From: Lachnospiraceae bacterium
Lineage (GTDB): Bacteria; Bacillota; Clostridia; Lachnospirales; Lachnospiraceae
DNA length: 64,000 nucleotides
Assembly: GCA_014239155.1 (NCBI GenBank)
Contig: JAAZZQ010000022.1
Span: 1-64,000 of the forward strand
Direction: 5' to 3'
Both the position numbers and the translations under genes were made by a program. A model generated the notes under the pieces. It searched no databases and was not told the DNA's origin. It worked only from the letters and a program-made list of their open reading frames with translations. Every line of letters starts with the position of its first letter. The stretch's first letter is position 1. Below, in pieces: positions 16,994-27,429 of this stretch.

Positions 16994-17710
16994 ATGAACC
17001 TTTTTGATAAAATGATAGACAAAACATTAGCTCAGCTAAATGGTCTCTCAACAATAGAAAATGCAAGGTTGGCAACGCCATCAAGGACATGGGCAGATGT
17101 AGGAGAACATCACATGATACTTGAAAAAGAGACCGCGTATGAGCTTGGCGGGCAGGGTACACTTGGATTAAGCGGCTGTCTTTATACAACAGAACCAATC
17201 CTGTTTCCACAAGGAGTCTATTTATATGGAAAGGATTTGGCACAAATCACAAAAAGTCAGTCTTATGCGCGGCTTGTGTTTGTTCAATTAGAAGAGAGCC
17301 ACAGTGAAGAGGCGCTTTACCGGAAAATTCGAGAGATAGATTATGTGTGCTATCATGTTCACCCAGAAGGATATATGGCGCGAATCTCGCCAGTTTGTCA
17401 GCGGGAACCAGTGCGCATTAGCAGAAAGGCATTGAAAAAAGGAATTAGCTTTGCGGATATCGGTCAAATGTATCTTACACAATATCACAAAATTCATCAG
17501 GTGAAGAATATTAATGTGATCTATATAACACACACCGGTTATAATTATCGGGCATTAGACGGTTTACTTTGCAAAGCGGAGCAAATCACACAATCTCTAA
17601 ATCATATTTTTACGACTGTAAATATGGACTGCAATACTTGTGGCCTTAAGGTGGTGTGTGATGAGATAGAGGAGTTGCGAGAGCTTCATTTTGGACGAAT
17701 GATTCTTTAA
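16994..17710 (+). CDS. Short CdhC/AcsB-like protein (acetyl-CoA synthase relative)
   Basis: The 238-residue protein resembles the core of CdhC, the acetyl-CoA synthase (ACS) subunit that carries the nickel-iron A-cluster. Matching features are YELGGQGTLGL (49-59), a YGKDL segment (78-82), the strongly similar block EPVRISRKALKKGISFADIG (138-157), and a Cys-x2-Cys-x5-Cys set at 213, 216 and 222, where ACS proteins place the first A-cluster cysteines. The protein stops 16 residues later. CdhC is about 460 residues and AcsB about 700, so the later Gly-Cys-Gly-Cys part is missing. It may be a minimal metal site or a scaffold. The CooC-like gene upstream supports a metal-loaded protein. The assignment rests on motif memory, not on a search. 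Confidence 0.7.
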   Translation: MNLFDKMIDKTLAQLNGLSTIENARLATPSRTWADVGEHHMILEKETAYELGGQGTLGLSGCLYTTEPILFPQGVYLYGKDLAQITKSQSYARLVFVQLEESHSEEALYRKIREIDYVCYHVHPEGYMARISPVCQREPVRISRKALKKGISFADIGQMYLTQYHKIHQVKNINVIYITHTGYNYRALDGLLCKAEQITQSLNHIFTTVNMDCNTCGLKVVCDEIEELRELHFGRMIL

Positions 17711-17829
17711 ATGCAAACATGCATTCAAAATTAATTTCTAATGACCGATATATAATATGGAACAAATTCATTTTTGTGATACAGAAGTGAGGTCACCAAA
17801 AACGTGTTTGAATCAAGGAGGATGATGAC

Positions 17830-18681
17830 ATGAGTATAATGTTAGGAGTAATGAAAACAAATACAAAAAGATTGGAAATCAAGGATTCTGGTGGAAAGGT
17901 AGTTGGTTCTATCTCAATCAGTAAAAGCCCGGAGAAGACGACAAAAAAACGTCTGCCATACAGCTACAAGCAGATTTCTACGAGGCTTTTGCAAACAAAA
18001 AAATCAGGAAGTGCACATCAAGTGTTGATTAGTGCAAAGCAGAAGGTCGTATCACTCCGACTGATGTACAAAAATGGTGTGTATAATGATGATGAAGTGT
18101 TTGCTGCACTTTTACATGCACAGGCAATCACCCGCGTAGCAAAAAAGCGCATGAAACATCTAGAGGAAGAGGAGAGAGTAGACAAGAAAGGCGGTTTTTG
18201 TGAAGGTGATTTGGAAGAGAAAACCGAGGAGGCGTCTGAGAAGCAACTATACAGGGAAGATAAAGCAGAAGTGGACATTAGGCGTATGCAGAAGCTTATG
18301 GAACAGTATGAGCGGATGATGGAAGAGGCTATGAAAGAGCTTGAGCGCTTAGAAGGTATGGATGAATTGTCTGATGAGATAGGGCTTAATGGCTCCATTA
18401 GTATGGATCCAGAAGATCTGGAGCTTATGAAAAAGAAACATCGGGCTGATGAAATGCGGGATATTATGGAAGCGGATATGAAATATCTCAAGTTTATGTT
18501 CAACAAGCTTGAGAAAGAGAAACAGAGCAATAGCAGTGCCAGTTTTGGCTTGAATTTGGGAAACAGTAACAACAGTAATCAAGGTGTTTCACTGCAATTG
18601 GGTGGTGTGGATATTCCTGTGGAAGCTGCACCAGATGCGATGACTATTGTTGAAGGCGGAGCTATTGATGCAACGGTGTGA
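17830..18681 (+). CDS. Coiled-coil protein of unknown function
   Basis: I do not recognise this 283-residue protein. The first 110 residues are basic (GGKVVGSISISKSPEKTTKK, then PYSYKQIS). Residues about 110-235 are strongly charged, rich in Glu, Met and Lys, and predicted by eye to form coiled coils. The tail is Ser/Asn-rich. There is no signal peptide. An AGGAGG lies 7 bp before the ATG. It stands alone after the metalloenzyme cluster with its own likely -10 (TATAAT near 17750). The opposite strand carries an apparent Ser-rich frame, which is a shadow of the Glu codons. Confidence 0.75.
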   Translation: MSIMLGVMKTNTKRLEIKDSGGKVVGSISISKSPEKTTKKRLPYSYKQISTRLLQTKKSGSAHQVLISAKQKVVSLRLMYKNGVYNDDEVFAALLHAQAITRVAKKRMKHLEEEERVDKKGGFCEGDLEEKTEEASEKQLYREDKAEVDIRRMQKLMEQYERMMEEAMKELERLEGMDELSDEIGLNGSISMDPEDLELMKKKHRADEMRDIMEADMKYLKFMFNKLEKEKQSNSSASFGLNLGNSNNSNQGVSLQLGGVDIPVEAAPDAMTIVEGGAIDATV

Positions 18682-18777
18682 CACATGCCTGTCAGAAAGC
18701 ATTTTTCATACACGCCCTAGCAAATTTTGATTTGTTATGTTAAAATGAGAATAACAAGTGAGAAAGGAGCTGATAGT

Positions 18778-19377
18778 ATGTATAAAATCATCACAATGGA
18801 ACGTGAATTTGGAAGCGGTGGAAATGAGATTGGCAGACGGGTCGCAAAGAAGCTGGGAATAGAGTTATACGACAGAAATATTTTGGTAGAGGCAGCAAAA
18901 CGGCTTGATATTCCGCCAATCTACATTGGAGATTTGGAGGAGACAGCACCAGGCAGTATTATTTTCAACCTTTCTAAGACAGCGATTGGCGGAAGAAAAG
19001 ACAATTCTAATTTACCAATGTCTGAAAAACTGTTTTTGGAGGAAAAAAAGATTATTGAGGAAATTGTGGAAAAGCATGACTGTGTGATTGTTGGCAGATG
19101 TGCTTCCTTCATATTAAAAGACAGAAAAGACTGCCTGAAAGTGTTTGTACATGCAGACAAGGATTATCGTATTGAACGAGCGATTCAGACAGAGAAAATT
19201 GAGCCGGGACAGGCGGAAGACTTTTTGCGGAAGTCGGACAAGAGAAGAAGCAGTTTCTACAATACCCATACAGGGTGGAAGTGGGGCGACTTGTCAAAAT
19301 TTGATTTGTGTCTGAATAGTAAGAGTCTTGGCATGGATACTTGTGTGGAGCTTCTTACAGGTATGATGCAATCGTGA
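18778..19377 (+). CDS. Cytidylate kinase-like protein
   Basis: The protein belongs to the cytidylate-kinase-like family. It has the nucleotide-binding start ITMEREFGSGGNEIGRRVAKKLG, in which the loop is GSGGNEIG in place of a classical Walker A, and then YDRNILVEAAKR. Later motifs are VIVGRCASFIL and RIERAIQ. At 199 residues from this start it is near the usual 200-220. The ATG at 18778 follows AAAGGAG by 7 bp. The substrate is not certain, since members of this family have not all been shown to phosphorylate CMP. Confidence 0.8.
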   Translation: MYKIITMEREFGSGGNEIGRRVAKKLGIELYDRNILVEAAKRLDIPPIYIGDLEETAPGSIIFNLSKTAIGGRKDNSNLPMSEKLFLEEKKIIEEIVEKHDCVIVGRCASFILKDRKDCLKVFVHADKDYRIERAIQTEKIEPGQAEDFLRKSDKRRSSFYNTHTGWKWGDLSKFDLCLNSKSLGMDTCVELLTGMMQS

Positions 19378-19452
19378 GAAATGGTATAGTTTCTACTTTA
19401 TAAAGTGGTTTTGCGGTCTTCCGTGCCATTTGTAGAAGTTTTTTTATAAAGG

Positions 19453-19496
19453 CGAGTATACGACATACAAAAACAGTATGTGTATGCTCGTTTTTT
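19453..19496 (+). terminator. Terminator after the cytidylate-kinase-like gene
   Basis: The stem CGAGTATACGACATAC pairs with GTATGTGTATGCTCG across a 7-nt loop and is followed by TTTTTT. It lies about 75 bp after the stop. Confidence 0.75.
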
Positions 19497-19501
19497 ATGC
19501 A

Positions 19502-19555
19502 GATGGTCACCCAAAAGGATATTGTCAGCGAAGCTGACGGGTGCCCAGCGCGCGG
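19502..19555. repeat. Dispersed GTCAGC-GCTGAC repeat, copy a
   Basis: The core is GTCAGC, GAA, GCTGAC, enclosed by a second stem (GTCACCC / GGGTGCCC) and followed by AGCGCGC. A near-copy with compensating stem changes lies at 58862-58915, and partial copies are near 24874 and 32282. It is non-coding and sits between two transcription units. Confidence 0.55.
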
Positions 19556-19707
19556 GTAGGGAGGATAAAACTTTCCTGCTCGAGTGGTTTATTAGAAAAT
19601 TAGGAGTGTGGTTGTACCTTTTTCACGATTTATAATTTATTAATAAATAAAATGAAAAAGATTGTTGACAATAAAAACTGAAAGTAGTAAGTTAGTATAT
19701 GTAAATG

Positions 19708-19734
19708 TTAGCACTCCATTACAATGAGTGCTAA
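19708..19734 (+). promoter_or_regulatory. CIRCE operator for HrcA
   Basis: TTAGCACTC, nine bases, GAGTGCTAA: an exact match to the CIRCE consensus. It lies 44 bp before hrcA. A TTGACA at 19665-19670 may be the -35, but the -10 is weak. HrcA bound here represses the heat-shock operon. Confidence 0.97.
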
Positions 19735-19778
19735 TAAGGTAATAGGATAGACAAGAAAATGGAAAGGAGAGTGGCAGG

Positions 19779-20843
19779 TTGGATTTAGACGAGCGAAAGC
19801 GAAAGATTTTGCAGGCGATTATTCGCAATTATCTGGAGACAGGAGAACCTGTAGGAAGCAGGACGATTTCCAAATATACGGACTTAAATCTAAGCTCTGC
19901 TACAATCCGAAATGAAATGTCAGATCTTGAGGAATTGGGGTATATTATACAGCCGCATACTTCCTCGGGGCGTATTCCATCCGATAAAGGGTATCGCCTA
20001 TATGTGGATCAGATGATGCTTGAAAAGGAAGAGCAACTCAGTCAGGCAACACAAGAAGTGCGGGAAATGCAGCGAATGGTGTTGGAGCGTGAGGATAAGA
20101 TGGAAGCTGTGCTGAAACAGATGGCAAAGATGCTTGCTGCCAATACAAATTATGCTACAATGATATCCGCACCGCAGGTTAGGGGCAATAAACTGAAATT
20201 TATACAGTTGTCCAGAGTCGATGCAAGACAGCTTTTGACGACAATTGTTGTCGAGGGTAACGTAATTAAAAATAATATGATTTCAGTGGAGCAGATGCTT
20301 GACGATGAAGTACTTTTAAAGCTCAATATTCTTTTGAACACCAATCTCAATGGTCTTCCAATTGAAGAGATTAATTTGGCAATAATATCAAAATTAAAGC
20401 AGCAGGCAGGCATTCATGCTGGGATTATTGCAGAAGTGATGGATGCGGTGGCAGAAGTAATCAAGGAAGGTGAGCATGTAGAAATTTATACAAGTGGTGC
20501 AAATAATATTTTTAAATACCCAGAGCTTGCGGATAACCAAAGGGCAAGCGAATTGATTACTACTTTTGAGGAGAAACAGTTGTTGAGTGAATTGGTACAG
20601 GACACACTGACAGATGAAACCGGCACAGGGATACAGGTATACATTGGCAATGAAACTCCAGTAAAAACCATGAAGGATTGCAGTGTTGTCACAGCGACTT
20701 ACGAGCTTGAGGAGGGCATGAAAGGGACGATTGGAATTATTGGTCCGCGGCGTATGGATTATGACAAGGTGATTCATACATTGAAGACACTGAAAAGTCA
20801 GTTGGATACAATCTACAAAAAAGATGATGGGCACAGCGGGTAG
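19779..20843 (+). CDS. hrcA: Heat-inducible transcription repressor HrcA
   Basis: HrcA binds the CIRCE operator just upstream and represses this operon. The N-terminal winged helix is clear (RKRKILQAIIRNYLETGEPV, then LSSATIRNEMSDLEELGYI and HTSSGRIPSDKGYR). The C-terminal domain contains the usual YIGNE and GTIGIIGP motifs. At 354 residues it is normal. The start is a TTG, with GGAGAG 9 bp upstream; no ATG or GTG in frame fits better. It is first in hrcA-grpE-dnaK-dnaJ. Confidence 0.96.
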   Translation: MDLDERKRKILQAIIRNYLETGEPVGSRTISKYTDLNLSSATIRNEMSDLEELGYIIQPHTSSGRIPSDKGYRLYVDQMMLEKEEQLSQATQEVREMQRMVLEREDKMEAVLKQMAKMLAANTNYATMISAPQVRGNKLKFIQLSRVDARQLLTTIVVEGNVIKNNMISVEQMLDDEVLLKLNILLNTNLNGLPIEEINLAIISKLKQQAGIHAGIIAEVMDAVAEVIKEGEHVEIYTSGANNIFKYPELADNQRASELITTFEEKQLLSELVQDTLTDETGTGIQVYIGNETPVKTMKDCSVVTATYELEEGMKGTIGIIGPRRMDYDKVIHTLKTLKSQLDTIYKKDDGHSG

Positions 20844-20881
20844 GCATAGAACTTCCCGATAATACGATTCAGAATAGATGC

Positions 20882-21541
20882 ATGAAAGAAAGGAAACGAG
20901 TGGTAGTGGAAGAAAAGGAATTGGATGAGGAAATTAAAAAAGAAGTAGATTCCGAAGAAGGCGATTCGGAGGAGGAAATTTTGGAGGAATCAAATCCAGA
21001 GAGCACAGAACCAGAAGTAGAGGCTTCGGAGGAAGATACAACTTCTGAGGCTGACACGACCAAGAAGAAATCTTTTTTTGGCAGAGAGAAAAAGGAGAAG
21101 CCAAATAAACTTCAGGAGAAGGTCGATGAACTTGAGGACAGAGTGAAACGCCAGATGGCAGAGTTTGAGAATTTTAGAAAGCGCTCTGAGAAAGAGAAAT
21201 CTGCCATGTTTGAGACCGGTGCAAAGAGTGTTGTGGAAAAGATTTTACCGGTTGTGGACAATTTTGAACGAGGACTTGCAGGACTTTCTGAGGAGGAGCG
21301 CAAGCAGCCTTTTGCAGAGGGGATGAATATGGTCTACAAGCAGCTTATCACAGAGCTTGAAAAGTTGGAAGTAAAGCCGATCGAGGCAGTTGGATGCGAA
21401 TTTAACCCTGGGCTTCACAATGCGGTTATGCAAGTGGAAAGCGAGGAGTATGAGTCAGGAATTATTGCTCAAGAGCTTCAGAGGGGGTACACATACCGCG
21501 ATAGTGTCGTGAGACACAGTATGGTAGCAGTTGTTCAGTAA
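20882..21541 (+). CDS. grpE: Nucleotide exchange factor GrpE
   Basis: GrpE releases ADP from DnaK. It has an acidic, disordered N-terminus (about residues 10-75), a long coiled coil (about 80-130, with FENFRKRSEKEK) and the beta domain with VGCEFNPGLHNAVMQVE. The 219-residue length is normal. The start could instead be the GTG at 20900, which has AAAGGA at a better distance; the ATG at 20882 lacks a clear ribosome site. Confidence 0.95.
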   Translation: MKERKRVVVEEKELDEEIKKEVDSEEGDSEEEILEESNPESTEPEVEASEEDTTSEADTTKKKSFFGREKKEKPNKLQEKVDELEDRVKRQMAEFENFRKRSEKEKSAMFETGAKSVVEKILPVVDNFERGLAGLSEEERKQPFAEGMNMVYKQLITELEKLEVKPIEAVGCEFNPGLHNAVMQVESEEYESGIIAQELQRGYTYRDSVVRHSMVAVVQ

Positions 21542-21589
21542 TAGAGCGTTTTGATAAAAGATAGTAAAAAGTGATTTTAATATGATTAG

Positions 21590-23476
<1,887 letters not shown>

Positions 23477-23510
23477 TTTCCATTTTACTGTATTATAAAG
23501 AAAGGCATGG

Positions 23511-24692
23511 ATGAACATGGCAGAGCAGAAGAGAGATTATTATGAGGTGTTAGGCGTTGAGCGGGGCGCAGACGATGCCAGTATTAAAAAAGCATACAGA
23601 CAGCTTGCCAAGAAATATCATCCGGATATGAATCCGGGTGATGCTGAGGCTGAGAAGAAATTCAAGGAAGCATCAGAGGCCTATGCCATATTAAGTGATC
23701 CTGACAAGAGGCGCCAGTATGATCAGTTTGGGCATGCTGCATTTGAAGGCGGCGCAGGCGGGTTTGGCGGATTTGACTTTGGCGGGGCTGATTTCTCTGA
23801 TATCTTTGGCGATATTTTTGGTGATTTCTTTGGTGGCGGCAGGAGCAGTTCTAGGAATAATGGACCAATGAAAGGCGCCAATATTCGTACTAGTGTGCGT
23901 ATTACATTTGAAGATGCAGTTTTTGGTATAGAAAAAGAGTTAGAGCTTAATCTGAAAGATACTTGCAAAATTTGTAACGGCAGTGGTGCAAAGCCGGGCA
24001 CATCACCGGAAACTTGTCATCGTTGTGGTGGGCGCGGTCAGGTAGTGACACAAAGCAAGACACCGTTTGGCATTATTAGAAATGCGTCAGTTTGCCCTGA
24101 TTGTGGTGGTTCTGGAAAAACGATTAAGGAAAAGTGCCCAGACTGTCATGGAAGCGGCTATATTGCAGGCAGAAAGAAAATACAAGTATCAATTCCGGCA
24201 GGGATTGACAATGGGCAGAGTGTGCGCATCCGCGATAAGGGTGAGCCCGGTGTAAATGGTGGACCAAGAGGTGATTTGCTGGTGGAGGTTGTGGTTGACA
24301 GACACCCTATTTTCCAACGGCAGGATATGAATATTTTCTCCACGGTTCCAGTATCTTTTGCGGTGGCAGCGCTTGGCGGTGAAGTTTTGATTGACACAGT
24401 AGATGGTAAAGTTGTCTATGATGTGAAGGCTGGCACACAGACAGATACGCGCGTAAGGCTGCGGGGAAAAGGAGTTCCTTCCCTCAGAAATAAAGATATC
24501 CGCGGCGATCATTATGTGACTCTAGTCGTACAAGTGCCAGAGAGACTTTCAAGCGAGGCAAAAGATCTTTTGCGCCAGTTTGACGCGCAGACAGGAAACA
24601 GTCTGGAAGCTGTCAAGAATATGGAAAAAACTGATTCAAGCGACGAGAGAGACAAAAAAGAGAAGAAACGCGGTTTTTTTAAAGGAAAATAG
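23511..24692 (+). CDS. dnaJ: Chaperone DnaJ (Hsp40)
   Basis: DnaJ delivers substrates to DnaK and stimulates its ATPase. The J domain has the HPD motif in [11 protein letters not shown] Gly/Phe-rich region (about 85-115) and the zinc domain follow, with four CxxCxGxG-type repeats: [24 protein letters not shown] and CPDCHGSG. The C-terminal substrate domain ends with a charged tail. At 393 residues it is full-length. The start may be two codons later at the second ATG. Confidence 0.97.
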   Translation: MNMAEQKRDYYEVLGVERGADDASIKKAYRQLAKKYHPDMNPGDAEAEKKFKEASEAYAILSDPDKRRQYDQFGHAAFEGGAGGFGGFDFGGADFSDIFGDIFGDFFGGGRSSSRNNGPMKGANIRTSVRITFEDAVFGIEKELELNLKDTCKICNGSGAKPGTSPETCHRCGGRGQVVTQSKTPFGIIRNASVCPDCGGSGKTIKEKCPDCHGSGYIAGRKKIQVSIPAGIDNGQSVRIRDKGEPGVNGGPRGDLLVEVVVDRHPIFQRQDMNIFSTVPVSFAVAALGGEVLIDTVDGKVVYDVKAGTQTDTRVRLRGKGVPSLRNKDIRGDHYVTLVVQVPERLSSEAKDLLRQFDAQTGNSLEAVKNMEKTDSSDERDKKEKKRGFFKGK

Positions 24693-24702
24693 ATACACAA
24701 TA

Positions 24703-24755
24703 AGACTTCTGTATGATATAGCAATCTAAATGCTATATTATGCAGAAGTTTTTTT
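24703..24755 (+). terminator. Terminator of the heat-shock operon
   Basis: An imperfect stem (ACTTCTG...GATATAGCA pairing with TGCTATAT...CAGAAGT) is followed by TTTTTTT. It begins 11 bp after the dnaJ stop. Confidence 0.8.
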
Positions 24756-24757
24756 GC

Positions 24758-24847
24758 TTATCTCAGTCGGAGAAAACCTCCTCTTCTATAAGTGGCGAAT
24801 AAAATACAATTTTGTTTCAGTGGGAGTACAATCTCCGACTGAGATAA
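24758..24847. repeat. 90-bp element with perfect 16-bp inverted ends
   Basis: TTATCTCAGTCGGAGA at the left and its exact complement at the right enclose 58 bp of AT-rich sequence. No clear target duplication is seen, and the ends differ from those of the GTAAC element family. It could be another MITE type or a long hairpin in the operon's 3' region. Confidence 0.55.
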
Positions 24848-24873
24848 ACCATCGGCAGGATAAATCGTAATCT

Positions 24874-24928
24874 GTCAGCAGAGCTGACCTGCACGCCGCA
24901 GCAAGAATGCCAATGGCATTCTTGAATT
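24874..24928. repeat. Dispersed repeat with GCACGCCGCA core, copy 1
   Basis: GTCAGCAGAGCTGAC is followed by CTGCACGCCGCAGCAAGAA and the small hairpin AAGAATGCCAATGGCATTCTT. A second copy at 32282-32327 keeps the GCACGCCGCA segment and the hairpin, with a compensated change (AAGAATGCCAGTGGTATTCTT). Confidence 0.6.
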
Positions 24929-24958
24929 TCATAAAATAATTATTTTAATACCGCCTAT

Positions 24959-25017
24959 GATACAACTTTGATGCAAAAAATATGCTTCTTTGATGCAAGA
25001 ACGATACAACTTTGATG
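24959..25017 (+). promoter_or_regulatory. Direct repeats before the VIT/exosortase operon
   Basis: GATACAACTTTGATG occurs at 24959-24973 and again at 25003-25017, with the related TCTTTGATGCAAGA between them at 24987-25000. The spacing of 44 bp is four helical turns. This suggests an activator or repressor site for the gene starting at 25136. Confidence 0.4.
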
Positions 25018-25135
25018 ATTTCAAATTGTATGATAACACTAACAAAAGAACTGGAAAAGGTGAGTTATATCTATTTTACAATAATTTCGTACAGTTCTTT
25101 ATAATAGATAATTTAGAGAAAGGCGGTATAGGTAG

Positions 25136-27355
25136 ATGAAAAAATACAAAAGACTTTTATGTTTTTTGAGTGTGATGTTACTTTTATTTATGTTTCCAGT
25201 GTATCCAGTACATGCAGAGGAAGAAGAAACTACTGTTCAGGAGGATAAAACAGGCGCCCCTTATTTTTATGTGGAGACAGATGATGTCTCTGTGGACAGT
25301 TTTCCGCTCAAAAAGACAAGTGTGGTGGCAGACATTAATGGTATGATTGCAGATATCCATGTGCGGCAATCTTATGAAAATAAAGGAAAAAAGCCGATTA
25401 ACGCCTGTTATGTATTTCCAGCTTCTACAAAGGTGACTGTTCATGGTATGCAAATGCAGATTGGAAATCAGTTAGTCACTGCAAAGATTAAGGAAAAGGA
25501 AGAAGCCAAACAGGAGTTTGAGGAAGCAAAAGAAGAGGGAAAAAGCGCTTCTTTATTATCGGAAGAACGTCCCAATGTATTTACAATGAACATTGCAAAT
25601 ATTATGCCCGGCGATAACGTTTCTATTGATTTGCACTATACGGAATTGATAACACCTACCGATGGAATCTATCAGTTTGTGTATCCTACAGTTGTAGGGC
25701 CGCGATATGTGGGACCTATTATTGATGACTGTGGAACACGTGAGGAGTGGACTGCGACACCATATCTGCCAGAGGGTACAAAATCTAAAGATGTTTATGA
25801 TATTTGTGTCAATCTCTCCGCAGCGGTTCCAATCACAGATCTTGCAAGTAGTTCTCATGAAATTATGGTTCAGTGGGAGGAAAATACAAAGGCGACAGTG
25901 TCGCTTGCTGACGCATCTGACTATGCAGGCAATCGGGATTTTATATTGGATTATAAGATGACAGGACAGGAAATTTCAACAGGACTGATGCTCAATACTG
26001 GGGAAAATGAAAATTTCTTTATGTTGATGGTGCAGCCGCCAGAGCGTTGTAATATAGAGGATATCCCACCAAGAGAATATATTTTCGTGCTTGACGTTTC
26101 TGGTTCAATGTCAGGTTATCCTTTAGAGACAGCAAAAGAATTGATTCGGAATTTAGTGTCGGACCTTCGAGAGACAGATACCTTTAATTTAGTTTTGTTT
26201 TCAAGTGATAATATTAAACTGTCAGATAAATCTGTATCGGCAAACGAAGAGAACATTCAAAGAGCAATCAAAATGATAGATGAGCAAGAAGGGGGCGGCG
26301 GTACGGAGCTTGCGCCAGCGTTAAAAGATGCGCTTGCAATTCCAAGTGATAAAAATGTATCGCGCAGCATTGTTGTTATTACGGACGGATATATTTATGG
26401 TGAGAAGGAAATATTTGAAATGATTCACAGTCATATGAGCGAAACAGATTTCTTCTCATTTGGTATTGGAATGGGAGTAAATCGTTATTTAATCGAAGGA
26501 ATTGCAAAGACGGGGCAGGGAGAGTCCTTTGTAGTCACAGAGAAAGAGGAGGCGTCAGATACCGCTGAGCGTTTTAAAACCTATATTCAGTCACCAGTGA
26601 TGACTGATATTAAAGTGAAGTTTGATGGATTTAATGTGTATGATGTGGAACCTGTTGCTTTACCGACATTGTTTGCGCAGAAGCCGATAGTTCTTTTGGG
26701 AAAATGGCGCGGGGAACCATCTGGTACAGTCCAGATTACAGGAAAGACGGGAAGTAGTGATTATGAACAGACGATCTCAATTGCAGAATTGCTTGTGGAT
26801 GAAACCGCTGCGGAGACAAAAGTGGTAAATGCGAATATAACAGATACAAAAACTGCCCATGTAAACAGTGCAGATATGAAAGCCGCTGCAAATACGTTAA
26901 ATGTGTCAAGTGGGGCGCTTTCTGATGAAGATGCAACATCTGCAACACTTTCTGGAGCAAAAATGGACAAGCAGCTTGTCTCAGCAGTCTCTCTTGAAGG
27001 GAATACTTTAAGTTATCTGTGGGCGCAGAAGAGAATAGAGCGATTGACAGATTATGGGCTCAATGACAACAATCCAGATATAAAAGAGGAAGTAACACAG
27101 CTTGGGCTGACATATAGTATGCTAACACCATACACATCATTTATCGCTGTGACAGAGACTGTGCGCAATCCAGACAAGAACGGTGAGGATGTAAAACAAC
27201 CCCTTTCGCTACCACTGGAAGTTTCAAACTTTGCGGTAGGTGGTTATCTGTTTGGATCAGAACCATCAGAAATCCTTTTGATAAGTGCACTCGTACTGGT
27301 TATGCTGTTGCAATTGCCATGTATTAGAAAAAAACTGCACAAAAGAACAGTGTGA
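25136..27355 (+). CDS. Secreted VIT and VWA domain protein with exosortase-type tail
   Basis: The 739-residue protein has a signal peptide (residues 1-27, ending VHA), a VIT domain (about 45-175, with FPASTKVTVHGMQMQIG), and a von Willebrand A domain beginning YIFVLDVSGSMSG. DVSGS at about 319-323 is an intact metal-binding MIDAS motif. Such architecture, as in inter-alpha-inhibitor heavy chains, suggests adhesion or surface-complex formation. The end is a sorting-like tripartite tail: GSEPSE near 706, a hydrophobic helix (about 712-729), and IRKKLHKR. The exosortase gene follows 75 bp later, so this is its probable substrate. There is no LPXTG motif. Confidence 0.9.
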   Translation: MKKYKRLLCFLSVMLLLFMFPVYPVHAEEEETTVQEDKTGAPYFYVETDDVSVDSFPLKKTSVVADINGMIADIHVRQSYENKGKKPINACYVFPASTKVTVHGMQMQIGNQLVTAKIKEKEEAKQEFEEAKEEGKSASLLSEERPNVFTMNIANIMPGDNVSIDLHYTELITPTDGIYQFVYPTVVGPRYVGPIIDDCGTREEWTATPYLPEGTKSKDVYDICVNLSAAVPITDLASSSHEIMVQWEENTKATVSLADASDYAGNRDFILDYKMTGQEISTGLMLNTGENENFFMLMVQPPERCNIEDIPPREYIFVLDVSGSMSGYPLETAKELIRNLVSDLRETDTFNLVLFSSDNIKLSDKSVSANEENIQRAIKMIDEQEGGGGTELAPALKDALAIPSDKNVSRSIVVITDGYIYGEKEIFEMIHSHMSETDFFSFGIGMGVNRYLIEGIAKTGQGESFVVTEKEEASDTAERFKTYIQSPVMTDIKVKFDGFNVYDVEPVALPTLFAQKPIVLLGKWRGEPSGTVQITGKTGSSDYEQTISIAELLVDETAAETKVVNANITDTKTAHVNSADMKAAANTLNVSSGALSDEDATSATLSGAKMDKQLVSAVSLEGNTLSYLWAQKRIERLTDYGLNDNNPDIKEEVTQLGLTYSMLTPYTSFIAVTETVRNPDKNGEDVKQPLSLPLEVSNFAVGGYLFGSEPSEILLISALVLVMLLQLPCIRKKLHKRTV

Positions 27356-27429
27356 AAAGACAGTTTTTAAAAGCTGTGGAAGTGTTCTGCACAAAATGAG
27401 TTGAGATGCCAATGACAAGGAGGTTTGTT

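Noticed and set aside
18018-18572. Ser-rich minus-strand frame of 184 codons
   Set aside because: A mirror of the Glu-rich coiled-coil gene; Glu codons read backwards give Ser and Phe.
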